Positions 22,798 through 35,132 are shown, counted from the first letter of the stretch. The stretch is 64,000 bases of DNA from Litsea cubeba (GCA_012931725.1 CM022948.1:17101098-17165097); one strand, 5' to 3'. Numbers and translations: made by a program. Notes: generated from the sequence alone by a model not told the origin.

Positions 22798-24007
22798 CTA
22801 GTGCAGTGATCTGCTTCAGTTATCAACTCAGAGATGGTTGCATTCTTTGACAATTGATTTTGAAAATTCTGTTATGCATGATGCTTAAGGATTCATCGTT
22901 TACTCTCTTCGCGTAGAGCAAGCTCCATTTCGACGAGGAAATCATCTTATGTAGAATGAGAGATGCTAAACAGTTATTGATCAAGGGAGGGAGAAAACAA
23001 TAAACAGATGGTAAACGGATTGTTTTGTTTTCATCTAAATTTATGAAATCAAATTCTGAGTCTTCACTGGCTGTTTGGGACATTTGGGTAAAAACCTGTA
23101 TTGTGATTTTATTTTGAATGAAATGGATGCAAGAACCCAAACGTGTATCAAATACGAAATATCCTTATCTTTCAAAATTTTGTTGGAGAATTAATGTAAG
23201 CATGAAGTGATAGCCAGAAACTTCCAGGGAATGTATGATGGGTTAAACACTTGGAAACTTGATTGACTGTGTCACTCTCTCTGATTACTCGTCAGACTAG
23301 TTTGACTCTTCTCAGTCACTCTGATTTCTGGTCAACTTTGTTGCTGAGATGACCTTGACCAAGTCAGCCGTGTTTTTAAACCATGCTAAGGGAAGGAATG
23401 GGTTTCTGGGGCGAGGTTCGAGCGAGTCCAACCTCTGCAATTCAGCTTCCGTGGGATGGTAATGACAAGATACACCCAACAATAATCTGGGCCAAGCTCA
23501 ATCCATTGACAATAATTCATGACCGTTTTAAATTCTATGGTTTTGGCTTACCTTGAGAATGTTGGAAAATTCCTACGGTCATCACTGTAGGGGATCCAGA
23601 CTCCCTCTATAAACTTGCTTGACTTGAGATTTGACAGCCTGTGAATACGAGTCAACTCGGTCGAGTCAAGCAGAGGGCCTAGACCTACTGTACATCATTG
23701 GGATGGGGTGGTTTGGTTCTAATCATTGGGTTGATATTTGAGTTTATAATGGTAATATAACACAGGACAATGTTCTACTAGCAGCCTGCATGTAGCTTAC
23801 ATGCAGTCCATATCGGGCCACTTAGATGCAAGTTCATCAATGTGAGAAGGGGAGATGGACATGGTCTCCACAAGGAGGATATAACAATCAACTCCACAAG
23901 ATCATCTTAGTCCTTGATTTAACAGCCTCAAGGTTTAATGACATCTTAACCATAGATTTTAATTGAGATTCAAACCAACTGTAAGTGATGGTTCAGTGTG
24001 TGTAAAA
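22798..24007. other. Intergenic stretch, nothing recognised
   Basis: This 1.2 kb follows the ABC1K gene. It probably contains its 3' UTR and polyadenylation signals, but no coding motif, RNA gene or clear repeat is visible. Confidence 0.5.
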
Positions 24008-24845
24008 TGTAATATCCCGACCTTATCTGAATCGTATTTAGTGTCTAATTAACCTTAATTAGATGCCTAATGGAAGTTTTGAATGTAATTGGGCTTGATT
24101 AGGTAGATTAGAAAGAGGTTTGATCATTGACTAGGTAGCATTATGACTTTTGGGTTTATTGGGTCCCACGTGTGCGTTTTCTATTTTCTGAAGATTTTGG
24201 GTGCATTGCATAGATCATGAAGCATTCTTCGATTTTCGTGTTTTGATCCTACTCATTTGAGCCCATTTAGATCCATTTATTGTCCAAAAGCTCTAAACCG
24301 AACCCTAGCTAAAACTCTAGAACCCATCTCATTTCATTTCATTCTCATCTCCATTAGCAAGAGGCACCTAATGCTTCTCTTCCCTATCATTTTCCTTCCA
24401 TTTTCTTACTTTCAAACCCCAAAGGAGAGACAAGAGAGTGTTTTCCTTCATCTTCTTCAAGTAAGAACCCATTTCCTTCATGCAGCCATCTTCTCCAAGC
24501 TTCCTTTTCACTATTTCATCTACTTGGGTAAGCTCTCACTCTCAAACTACTTTTTCCCTTGGTTGGAATCATTCCTAGAAGCCTAGATCTAGCGAGACAA
24601 GTCATTTCAATCACCATTTCATCTCTTGTGTGTGTAGGGTTTTGTTTTGGAGCTTTAGATTTTGGGGTTTTTTCTCTAAAAGTTTGGTAGTTAGTAGATT
24701 TGGAGATTCAAGCACCCAAGGCAAGTAAACATTTATAAAGTGTGCATGTTTTCCTTTATTTATGATTCTTGTTATGGAATTCATGTTAGATTACTCAAGT
24801 TTAAGCTCATCGCTCTACTTTGTTTCTCATTTTTTTAATGAGTAT
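24008..24845 (+). repeat. Probable LTR fragment
   Basis: It begins TGTAATATCCCGACCTTA, the usual opening of a class of plant Ty3/gypsy LTRs, and has pyrimidine-rich leader-like sequence around 24290-24560. It is cut off by the LTR that starts at 24846. No partner LTR is seen in the window. Confidence 0.45.
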
Positions 24846-25735
24846 TGTCACGTCCCTCGAACCCGATTAGAGAATAAATCTGATCCGGAAAGTGAAATTT
24901 AGGGCTAATTAAAATTTTTTCCTTTTAGGTCCGAGGATTGTAAGTCCGCTGTGATGATACTGCATTTCAAACCTCAAGTAATATAATAACTGTGGAATTC
25001 ATACAATTCGAGGCATATTGATTATCAATCAAAAGAATAATAACTCTCATTAATGATTAAAGTTGCAAAGGAACAAACAACACTAATTGAAGAAGTTAAA
25101 TTATTAATAATGGCCATCCCAATATCCAAGACCATTAAAAGAACATAAAGTCAATAAAATGAAAGGTCCAATGAGGAAAATAAATGAATGAATAAAAATC
25201 TAGTGAAGTCCCATGTGAGTCTCTCATGTCTCGGGTATGATGACGCTACTCTACGTCATCGGCACGCCATTCTCGCTCCTCCTTTGCTAGTTGAGGATCT
25301 CTTCACCCACCTGCTCCTCATAGTAGTCACTTGGGGTGTGTGCACACAAAGGAATAGAGAGTAAAAAACGACATGTTGAGCAATAGATAAGCAAAATATA
25401 ATAAACATGGCATGCATGAAATATGAGAATAATGACAAGTACGTAATCATGAGAATACAAGGAACGAAGCTAGGCAAAAGCATGAATAATAGTCATCCGA
25501 AACAATAATAGGAACCCTAACATCAACTAGCAATAACTACTTTCCATGCTATGCAATGCAAGTATCAAGAGAGACTCCGAGGATGTCCTAGTCACCTCAC
25601 AGGGTATCAGTAACAATCCAATCCGGACTACTGATACCAAAGTTTGGCTCCAAGGGGATCCTAGCTCCCAGTCCCGGGAATAGCAGCACGGTCCTAGCCC
25701 GCTCCAAGTGGGGTCCTAGCTCCCAGTCCCGGGGG
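24846..25735 (-). repeat. 3' LTR (left), truncated
   Basis: It aligns with 28441-29270 over most of its length, with small indels. Near its right end the unit GGTCCTAGCTCCCAGTCCCG occurs twice (25661-25690 and 25712-25735). Sequence right of 25735 no longer matches the other LTR. Confidence 0.75.
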
Positions 25736-26640
25736 GGTGAGTTTTATTTTTTCTGTTCAGTGTGAAGTAGTTCTTCTAAAAGAACCATACAAAGTTTCTG
25801 AAGCTATCTTCACCATTTCAGAAGTTGAAACATAAAAAAAAGCATTTCATCTCCAAACCCACTACCCATCCATCAATCATTATCTATTTCTACTGAACTC
25901 CCTTAACCAGTTGCATCTCATCTACTCTACCTGTTCACATCTTATTAGCCCACATTCTCCCCTAATGTATCTTCAAAACGCCCATTAACCATCCATTCTC
26001 CAAAATGATACCACCAATCTGCACTAGCTACTGCCAGCCCACACCCAACCTACTAGCTATTGCATCACCTGCAAGTTCTGCCCCTGCTACCATTTAATCT
26101 ATAGCCCTGCAAACAACCATTTTACGCAACCAAAAAAACAACCATTGGTTCACCCGCCACCAACCCTTTCCATCATCAATCAAATAATAATAAAAGAACA
26201 CATCGATTGAACATAGAGAGAGAAACAGAGTAGAGAAACCAGTTGTTTTGAATAGAGAAAGAAACAAGAAGAAAAAAAGAAATAAAAGAAAGCAATAGAC
26301 AGGTACCTGTTTCCTCTTCTCCGTTCTCCCTTCCAGCCTCTTCCTTGGGAGACGTGTGGTTTCAAGTTGGAGAAAGAATGAGAAGTGAGGGCATTCAAAG
26401 GACTTTTGTTGACAAAACAAATTCCGTCAGAGGCAAACTTGTCATCGAAAATGGGTTCCGCCTCTGCTTTTTGAATAGGCATTGCCTCTTATTTCTACAT
26501 ACCCAATTTTGGGCCATTTCCTTTTTAGAGGCTTTGCCTCTTTCGCTCTAGAGTGTACAGAGGCTATAAATCACTGCCAAAACATCTCTAATTTCAAATC
26601 CTCTACCTGCTTTAGAGAGATAGAGGTTTAAAGGCAAAAA
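25736..26640. other. Unassigned insert inside the rearranged element
   Basis: No homology to the integrase that precedes it or to the LTR is visible. It contains a C-rich stretch (25900-26100) and a short direct repeat based on GAGGC(A/T)AAGCC around 26460-26550. Nothing coding is supported. Confidence 0.4.
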
Positions 26641-27225
26641 AATAGACATGCCAATTAGGGGCTTAGTGTCTCGATCGAATACTATGGACTAAGGCACTCC
26701 ATGAAACTTGACTATATTATCCCTGTACAACTTAGTCATCTTATCCATAAACTGACCAGTCTTAAATGGCAGGAAATGTGTCAACATATTCACAATTACC
26801 CAAAAAGTATCATTGCTCTTCCTGGTGTTCGGCAACCCTAACACAACATCCATGGTGATGTTCTCCTATTTTCACTGTGGAATCTCCAACGGGTGAAGCA
26901 AACCAAGAAGCTTTTTGTGTTATGCCTTAATCTACTGACAAGTCATACACTTAGAAATAAATTCTGCAATCTCTTTCTTCATTTTCATCTACCAATAGTG
27001 ATTCTTCAAATTCTAATACATTTTGGTGCTCCTCAGGTGAATATAATTTCTGGTGTAGTGTGCATCTGTCATCAACTCTGATTTGATGTCTTGAACATGT
27101 GGCACACACAACCCATCCTTGCAATACATAACTCCATCAATCAATCTGAACTATGGCTTATCATCAACATGCTCAATGATTCTCTGCAACTCTGGATCAT
27201 CCTGCTGAGCTTCTTTGATCCTGTT
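26640..27225 (-). pseudogene. Partial integrase of the rearranged element
   Basis: Minus-strand sequence around 26865-26740 reads ENITMDVVLGLPNTRKSNDT and then HFLPFKTGQFMDK, the integrase core with its first catalytic Asp. An FDRDTK-like block appears near 26670, after which homology ends. The zinc-binding part is recognisable only loosely around 26900-27150. The catalytic Glu region and C-terminus are missing. Confidence 0.7.
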
Positions 27226-28415
27226 AACTTTTTTGCTCCCAAACTCCTATAATAACAACTAAAACTTTCTTATTAACAGGCCATACCTCCACATCCATAT
27301 CTCTGAACTGCTCTATCCATCTCCATTTAGGCATTATACATCCACTGAATGCTGCATTCCGACTAACAGCATCTGCTACCACATTCACCTTCTCGGGATG
27401 GTACTTTATCCGAAAATCACAATCCTTAATATACTCCATCCATCTTCGTTGTTTGTTATTCAAATCACCCTGTGTAAACAGGTATTGAAGGCTTTTATGA
27501 TCTCTGTGCACTCAAATTTTCTCCATACAAATAATGCCTCCACAACTTCAATGCAAACACCACTGCTGCCAGCTCAAAGTTATATGTGGCATACTTCTTC
27601 TCATGATCCTTCAATTGTCTTGACCCATATGCTATCACCTTGTCATTTTGCATGAGAACACAACCCAATCCAATCCCTAATGCATCTGTGTAAACCACAT
27701 ATTCTCCACTTCCAGAGGGTAATGTAAGTATAGGTGCTGTAGTCAACCGGATCTTCAACTCTTGGAAACTCTTTTCACACCCTTCTATCCACACAAACGG
27801 GACATCCTTTCTCGTCAACTTACTGAGTGGAGATCCTATGGTAAAAAACCCTTTCAATAAGGTCTTCAACTCTTGGAAACTCTTTTCACACCCTTCTGTC
27901 CACACAAACGGGACATCCTTTTTCATCAACTTACTGAGTGGAGATGCTATGGTAGAAAACTCTTTCACAAACCTTCTGTAATAACTCGCAAGTCCTAGAA
28001 AACTGTAAATCTCTGCCGTAGTCCGCGGGCTTCCCCAATTAACAACAACTGCTACCTTTTTGGGATCCACTGTCAGTCCATCCTTAGAAATAATGTGGCC
28101 CAAAAATGTCACTTGCTCCAACCAAAACTTATATTTACTCAACTTAGCATACAGTTGGTTATCTCTCAAAAGCTGCAATGATGTTCTCAACTGATGCTCA
28201 TGCTCCTCTTTAGGCTTTGAATAGACCAACACATCATCAATGAAAACAACCACAAACTGATCCAAGAAAGGAGCAAACATCTTGTTCATCAATGCCATAA
28301 AAATTGTTGGTGCATTTATTAACCCGAAAGGCATCACATAACAACCATCTAAAACTAACGGAGGAATCCTCACACGTGTCCTATGGTTTTTACAAGTTTT
28401 ACCCTGAGAAAGCAT
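27224..28415 (-). pseudogene. RT-RNase H of the rearranged element, with an in-frame duplication
   Basis: The minus strand encodes CYVMPFGLINAPTIFMALMN, the catalytic FIDD box (about 28244-28233), KYKFWLEQVTFLGHIIS, then YYRRFVKEFSTIASPLSKL and an RNase H with VVYTDALGIGLGCVLMQ and YATYNFELAAVVFALKLWRH. A 111-bp tandem duplication (27752-27862, 27863-27973) repeats the SPLSKLxxKDVPFVWxEGCE block in frame. The frame shifts near 27500, and RNase H continues as HRDHKSLQYLFTQ. The first part of RT is missing; the frame starts almost at the primer site. Confidence 0.88.
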
Positions 28416-28425
28416 CCATTGCTCT

Positions 28426-28437
28426 GCTCTGATACCA
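28426..28437 (-). other. Primer binding site, tRNA-Met
   Basis: TGGTATCAGAGC on the minus strand, three bases from the right LTR at 28441. It fixes this as the 5' LTR of a minus-strand element. Confidence 0.92.
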
Positions 28438-28440
28438 TTC

Positions 28441-31260
28441 TGTCATGTCTCCCAAACCCGATTAGAAAATAAACTGGATCCGGGGAGTGGATTTAGTGCT
28501 AATTAAAAAATTTTCCCTTTAGGCCCAAGGATCGTAAGTCCCTGTGAGGCTATTGCATTTCAAACCTCAAGTAATATAATAACTACAGAATTCATACAAC
28601 TCGAGGCATATTGATTATCAAGCAAAAGAATAATAACTATCATTAATGATTAAAGTTGCAAAGGAACAAACAACACTAATCGAAGAAGTTCAATTATTAA
28701 CAATGGCCATCCTAATATCCAAGACCATTAAAAGAACATAATGTCAATAAAATGAAAGTCCAATGAGGAAACAAATGAATGAATAAAAATCTAGTGAAGT
28801 CCCATGTGAGTTTCTCATGTGTCGGGTATGATGATGCTACTCTACGTCATCGGCACACCACTCTCGCTCCTCCTCTGGTATGGATCTCCTCATAGTAGTC
28901 ACCTGGGGTGTATGCACACCAAGGAATAGAGTCAACGACGTGTTGAGCAATAGATAAGCAAAATATAATAAACATGACATGCATCAAATATGAGAATAAT
29001 GACAAGTACGTAATCATGAGATACAAGGAACGAAGCTAGGCATAAAGCATGAATAATAATCATTCGAAGCAATAACATGAATCCTAACATCAACTAGTAA
29101 TAACCACTATCCATGCTATGCAATGCAAGTATCAAGAGGAAGACTTCAAGGATGTCCTAGCTACCTCACGGGGTATCAGTAATAATCAAATCCGAACTAC
29201 TGATACCAAAGTCCTGCTTCAGGGAGATCCTAACTCCCTGTCTCAGGAATCTCCTAGCCCGCTCCCAACTATTCAACTCCATGGACGCCATCCTACGCCG
29301 ACTGTCCACCCCGATGTCTGAGTAGCCGTCCCATCAATAAAACTCCAAATTACAGTTGACCATGACATGCGAATGACGTGCGAACCTTTCTACAGTGAAT
29401 CCCACTGTAGTCGGGCAATAGTAATAAAGTGTTGTTGACACGGGGGAAACCAAGACAAGCAAGTCTGGCTGGTTCAATAGCAAGCCATGCTCATAGGGAT
29501 TATCTCATTCAAGCCAAATACAAGACAAGTCCAACCACATGATAACCCCTTACAGTCTAGCCATACTAGTTTATCAAATACATAACACAGGGTCTTAAGG
29601 TACACTCTAAGTTAGGTTCAAGTTCTAATTCTACAAGGATTTATGTTTTATAATTAGTGAAGTGTTTTATGCTAAGTGAGTGTACAAGGAACGTCATCAA
29701 CGGATGCAATTCACAAGTCAAGGAGGAATTACAATCCAAACTTAAGCAAGTAGTGTCATCCATGTACCACACATGTTCTAACGAAGTACATGTGGAAATT
29801 GGTTCAATGATGCTTCTAGGAGAATTCCTTGGTGTACAATTATGTTAAGCATCTACCGAGATAATTCCAGGCGCATTCGGTTAAGTCATATGTAGTACAT
29901 GAATTCCTAGACAACCATCGAATCACACCAAGCTACATGCTTCGATTTCAATCCCCATTAATGGCCATTTGAGAGTAGGTTCTTGGTTTTCAACATCTAA
30001 GGCCCAAACCTAAGTTAACAGTCTCATATCAAATAAACATGAGATGGATTATTAATCCAAGTAATTGCCTTACTTTTTGACCTTCAATTATGATGAAGCC
30101 AGAACCATTGGATTCTATATCTCAAGGGCTTTCCAACGATATATTACATGTAAAAATCCAACGGGTGGATTAAAAGTTACGAGTGTTCGAAGTTGCCAAG
30201 TTCTGTCACAATAATTACTCTCCGATCTATCGGACAGTGCCCGACTGCAGTTAACCGAGACATGTTCTCTCCGATCGATCGCACAGAGTGTTCGACTGCA
30301 GTTACTAAGACCTATTCTCCGTCTGATCGATCGTACAGAGCGTCCGATCGATCGAACAACGAATTGTAACCCCGAAAATGGGCTTTTGCATCTTCCCCTA
30401 GGCCATTCAATGATAAACCTGTAGAAAATGAGCCTCCATGCTCCCCATCAATTGCATATATCAGAAATCATGCATTCTGGTAGATTAAAGACATCTAAAC
30501 CTACCAAATAAGAATCAATCCATCCCATTCCACAACATAATCTAGCATGTTAAAAACCCAAAGCAAAATCAAAAACAAACTTGGCATTTGGTATTCTAGC
30601 ATTTGATAAATATCGATCAATAAAACAATACATTCATGTTAAATTATAAATTGCGTATTTATTTACCTCAACAAAGAAGATGATGAAAATGGGAGAAGAT
30701 TTGAGGAGAAGCTCTACTACCACAAAACCACCAATCTAACCCAATCAAACACAACCTAGAACGCAAAGGAGAAGGAAAGAAAGAAGAAGAAGATCAGACC
30801 TAGATCTAAACATAAGAGAAGGTGATTGAGAAGATGAGGGCACGAGAAAGCTTACCAAACTGATATAAATGGAAAGAGGAGGATTGAGAGGATTATGAGC
30901 GGTTCGGATCTTCGAGGGTGATCTTCTCAAGTAGAGTTCTGGAGCTTGAGAAGATGAGGAAGATGAAGAGGCTACTGGAGTCTTCGTTGCAGAGATTGGA
31001 AATGATACGATTAGAGTTAATCCCAGTTTAAGGAGACGAGAGGGAAAAAAAACTCATTTGCCCTTAAGTGGGTTCGGTGAAGGAATGGGCCACTTGAAAA
31101 GTTTCTGATTTGTCGGATCGCGACGAGCCAAAAACAAAAAAGATTAACACGACAAGACCTTTCCAACGAAGCAAAATCATGGTGATTGGGATTTTCTAGA
31201 AAAACACTAAATTCTTCCTAAATTGCAAACTACCCCCTGTTAGGGTCAAACGTGCTCGAA
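28441..31260 (-). repeat. 5' LTR (right) and probable continuation
   Basis: The part 28441-29270 aligns with the left LTR. The rest is probably the remainder of a long LTR because it contains pyrimidine-rich transcribed-type sequence on the minus strand (31000-30700). At 30220-30360 three imperfect repeats contain CCGATC(G/T)ATCG and CGACTGCAGTTA. The right end is not resolved. Confidence 0.55.
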
Positions 31261-31283
31261 ATTGCACGAAACTTTATAGACAC

Positions 31284-31475
31284 TACCACTACCTCAAAAT
31301 GGGAAAAGGGCAGTTTTTATTGGATTTAACAACACCAAAAAGATGTTGCTCATAACGACGTATACCCCCCACCGTTTCTAAAAGATCGACGGTACACTTA
31401 ATGTCGGTATACCATTTTAAAAATCGATATACAGGTACCGTCGTTTTATACGTAAACCCGCCCGACACTACCCAA
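31284..31475 (+). other. CACTA-like subterminal sequence (left type)
   Basis: The stretch starts around CACTACCACTACCTCAAAA and continues with short motifs of the CGACGGTA and ATCGATATAC type in both orientations, ending near CCGTCGTTTTATACG. Such motif clusters are typical just inside CACTA ends. The terminal repeat does not match the end at 36532, and no shared 3-bp duplication is found. It may belong to a different element. Confidence 0.35.
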
Positions 31476-34400
31476 AAACCCCTTTCATTTCATTTTTCGC
31501 GCCCTTAATATCTCTTGCGCCCAAGGTTTTTAGCGCCTTAATATCTCTTTTGCCCACCATCCCACAACTCCATCGACGATCCCCACTACACTTTCTCCTT
31601 CACTGCTTTCGACGCTGTCTAGGTACGTTTCGTTGTCTTCTTTTCACTTCCTTTTCTTTTCCTAAATCATGGCCTCTTTTCATTCTTGATTTGTTTTCTC
31701 TCTTCTTCTTTATGGATTTTAGGGTCTCACGATTGTTGTTGTTTCTTTTTTTTAATTTTTATATCTTCAATGTATTTCTAGGGCAAATAAATGATCGATC
31801 ATTTCTATTTGTTTAAGAGAAATGACGGATAGAAGAAGGAATAAATGTATGTCTTTGGAGGAATCCTAATTATTTATATGTTTGTTTTTCTCCTTTCTGG
31901 GAATTGGGTGGTTAGTTTTACCCCTGTTTTTTTTTTTTTTGCTCTATGTTGGATCGGAGTAAATGGGAAGCATAAGAAAAGACCCATTTGGAGGAATGCT
32001 ATGATGATTGAATAGATTTCTTTTTGGTATCATAACTCTTGGGTTTTGTTCATCTTCATTAACCATTCTTTATTTGATTTTTCTTTTCTCTTACTATGTC
32101 TCTTATGGGCTTGTTGGGGCTGTTGGTTAAAATGGAAACGTTGCTCCTCCAAAGATCATATTCTTCCAAAGACCTCTCGATTCTCACCCAAATCAGGTAT
32201 CCAGCCACCTCTCATCTTCTTCGTTGTGCATAAGGTAAATAAACTGCTATTTTTGGGGTTTGTGCATAAGGTTTAGATGTGATTGAATTACAAGCCACAA
32301 GGTTTTTTTATAAATAGAATTCACATTGAATTGATGGTCTTATTGTCTGATTGACAGTCATTTCATGATGAAAAAATACTTAACAATCAAAATTCATATT
32401 ATTGTTCATCCGACTTGAATGGTTCAGATCTTTGGAAGGTGGACTCACAACATGTATCCATTTGATTTAGCCCACTTGATACCTCATGTTTATATTTGAA
32501 GTTTTTTTTTTTCAATCTCTTTTTGGGGTTTGAATGGAAGATTAATGGGTTCATGTGATCATATCTATATGAGCAAAGAGAACCTCGTTGAAGAGGGTTT
32601 GGGCCTCCTTCTTCTATGTGAGTTTATGTTTGTCCGTCCTTCTTGAATGGTTCAAATCTTTGAGAGCCAGCCCTAGATGGATTGGATATGTCTTTGATGA
32701 TAGTGATGATGCTTTGGTTGTTAACAATTTTTTTTCTCTTTCTGGGTTAGGCTTGGTTGGGCTGAATTGATTTTAAAGAATCTGAATCTATTTGAATTTG
32801 CTTACTCTGTGTAGAACATGATATTCATGGTAGCTTTGATTTATTCATTTTATTTTTTCAATCTTTTAAGACTGGATTACTAGATGCCTTGTTAACCTCA
32901 GGAAATTGTATTGGAGAGAAATATTTAAGGGGTCAATCGAGGCATTTCTTCTGTTCCAAGTGATGGACAGCGCTTCTGCTCGGTTCTACTGAGGTCCGTG
33001 GACGTGGGAGTCCGTTGGATCCGACCCTTTCGTAACCGGGGGGCAAAGGCGTGCATCAACATTTTTTTGTGTGGGTGTGCCAGATTTTCTATTTTTACTT
33101 GGAATTGTAAGTAGTGATCCAGAGATCGAACTTCGCAAGTAAAAAGGAAATCAACTTCTTTCAAGTTTACATTGCACATATATTTAAGAAAAGAGACATT
33201 TCTTGGTTTGTCGTGAAAGGCGATCTTTTTGGCATTTATAGCCGATTTACAATCCTTATCAATAATGAAAGACAAGAGTTGTGATTTTTGTCTCTTTTGA
33301 AAAAATACAAACTACAATGAAAAGCAAGAAAATAAGGATCTAATTTCTCAGGAGATTGTGGGGGACCCGTTCAGATTGACGGTCAAGCCATATGTGGACT
33401 TCGCCATCATCCATGCAGATGAGAACAGATGATGCTATTGATTCGCTTGGCTTGGCTATAACCTCAGGTTTTTAGAGGACAAAGACCAAGAGGAGTCCTA
33501 TGTCCAATAAAAAGCTAAGTAGACGGGCTGAAAGCCACGTCTAAGCCATTGGAGGCAGAAGGAGAAGGCAAGGACCTTGGGGGGGGAGGGGTGTACCCCT
33601 CAAGGGACTTTTGTCACCTTGTAGCGGTGGTCGGTGTAGAACTTCCGCAGAGCGGTTGTCATTAAGCCGCATAATGGGAGGAGTTACAGGATTTAATTCC
33701 TTTATTTTGTAACTCCTTTTTCTTGGCTTCTGATTGGCCGGAGGAGATTGAGGGCATTTAATCGCCTTTAATCGCCATGATGGGAGGAGTTTCATGGTTT
33801 AAATGTCATGAATCTCTTAACTTGTAACTCCCGGATGCTTGCTTCTGATTGGGCCGTCCAAAGAAATGGATTAATGACCGTAATAAAGCTAGTCAATTAA
33901 TCGCATTAAGTGGTCGCCGAGCAGTTGAAGAGTCGTGGGCCGTGCCGCGTCTTTTGGGATTCTTCTGGCGATGATCATCGATGGATCTTCATGTAGATCG
34001 ACATCGGATGACCATGTAACTTCAGGTATTGGTTGCCAACAGCGGGTCGGTGCCATCTGTCCTGTCGATTTCTCGATCGGTCGGTTAGAAAGCACACTTT
34101 TTTGGTTGACCGGTTGGCGATCATGTTGATTTCGATACTCTTGATGATTGACCCGTGTTTTTGACGGATGTCAGAGGATTTGGTGTCTCAAAAGTATGAA
34201 TTTTGGATAATACCAGAGGTCAGACACTTCGAATCACAAAAAAAATGGAAAAAAACGGGGTTTTCGGGGCCCTCCCGGCGATCCCGGGCTCCAGGGTCGC
34301 CGGCGACCCTGGGCCAGGGTCGCAAGGGCCAGCGACCTTGGGGGGTTTTTCCCCCCTTTTGTCCAGTTTTGTGTCCGTTTTTGCTATTTTTTTATTCTTT

Positions 34401-34832
34401 TTTATTCTGTATTTTTCCTTGACATTTTGATCATTTATTGGCCTGATTTCCATGTAGAAAACCTGATGAGAATCATTGCATTTTGTTTTGCAAAGTTTCC
34501 AATTTTCTGAGAAAGCCGAAGACTGTCGCGTAGAGCTGCCGATTTTCCGTCAGAAGCTGAAATTGGGCCAAACGATGTCGGAATGACCTAAAATTTGGGG
34601 TGAAGCCTGCTGAGCAATAAATAAGACCAACCATAGACTTTTGTTTGAGTTTTGAAGCCGTTTTGGGGGTCCTATCACCGGTTAGACTTGCTTTTGTCGC
34701 GATGAAGATGTCGCGGCTTGATGTGCGGACAACCGATGTCCGATTGACTTGAAATTTGACAGGAACCTATTGGAGTCATTTTAAGATGATCCATAGGCTC
34801 TGTCTTGGAAACCATGGCCCGGGGAGCTTCAC
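31476..34832. other. Leader and intron-like sequence with other repeat material, up to the gap
   Basis: Pyrimidine-rich sequence (31555-31622) ends in a donor-like TCTAG|GTACG and looks like a 5' leader exon followed by a leader intron, as in polyubiquitin genes. From about 32920 the composition changes to LTR-like sequence. A GC-rich patch lies at 34255-34345. No coding motif is present. Confidence 0.4.
34291..34312. repeat. 22-bp perfect palindrome in a GC-rich patch
   Basis: CCAGGGTCGCC is followed at once by its reverse complement GGCGACCCTGG. A third, imperfect copy of CCAGGGTCGC follows at 34314. The patch is much richer in GC than its surroundings. Confidence 0.85.
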
Positions 34833-34932
34833 NNNNNNNNNNNNNNNNNNNNNNNNNNNNNNNNNNNNNNNNNNNNNNNNNNNNNNNNNNNNNNNNNNNN
34901 NNNNNNNNNNNNNNNNNNNNNNNNNNNNNNNN
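34833..34932. other. Assembly gap, 100 N
   Basis: A run of exactly 100 N, the conventional placeholder for a gap of unknown size. Structure across it cannot be trusted. Confidence 1.
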
Positions 34933-34991
34933 TACATATCTTAATGTTTTGAAGCAATTAAGCTAATTATTCTCTCCTATGTTGATTACAG

Positions 34992-35132
34992 ATGCAGATC
35001 TTTGTGAAGACACGCACTGGCAAGACCATTACTCTTGAGGTGGAAAGCTCTGACACAATAGATAATGTCAAAGCTAAAATAGCCAAAGACAAGTGGATCT
35101 ACCTAAGAATGAGGATCCAATCCATCCTTTAA
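34992..35132 (+). pseudogene. Truncated ubiquitin coding fragment
   Basis: The frame starts MQIFVKTRTGKTITLEVESS and continues DTIDNVKAKI, which equals the first 30 residues of ubiquitin with one change (Leu8 to Arg, in the hydrophobic patch). It then diverges and stops after 46 codons, where ubiquitin has 76 residues per repeat. The ATG follows one base after an intron acceptor (TGATTACAG), the arrangement of plant polyubiquitin genes with a leader intron. It lies between CACTA-like sequences and beside a gap, and is probably a captured fragment. Confidence 0.88.

Larger units (their letters stand above)
24846..31260 (-). mobile_element. Rearranged Ty3/gypsy element, minus strand
   Basis: Two related LTR segments, starting 24846 and 28441 with TGTCA(C/T)GTC(C/T)C, flank a minus-strand internal region. 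A tRNA-Met primer site abuts the right LTR, yet the next coding sequence is already RT: gag and protease are gone. RT-RNase H is followed by an integrase cut short near 26640, and the sequence between 25740 and 26640 is unrelated. The left LTR matches the right one only to about 25735. The right end, given as 31260, is a guess. Confidence 0.7.

Noticed and set aside
30225..30365. CRISPR-like or restriction-type repeat cluster
   Set aside because: Only three diverged repeats inside an LTR-like region; best explained as LTR internal repeats.
31284..31310. CACTA left terminal repeat pairing with 36532
   Set aside because: Only the first six bases agree well, the subterminal motifs differ, and the flanking triplets (AGA or TAC versus TGT) do not match. 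Kept only as a low-confidence subterminal segment.
34756..34944. Frame running through the N gap
   Set aside because: It is open only because N codons are not stops.
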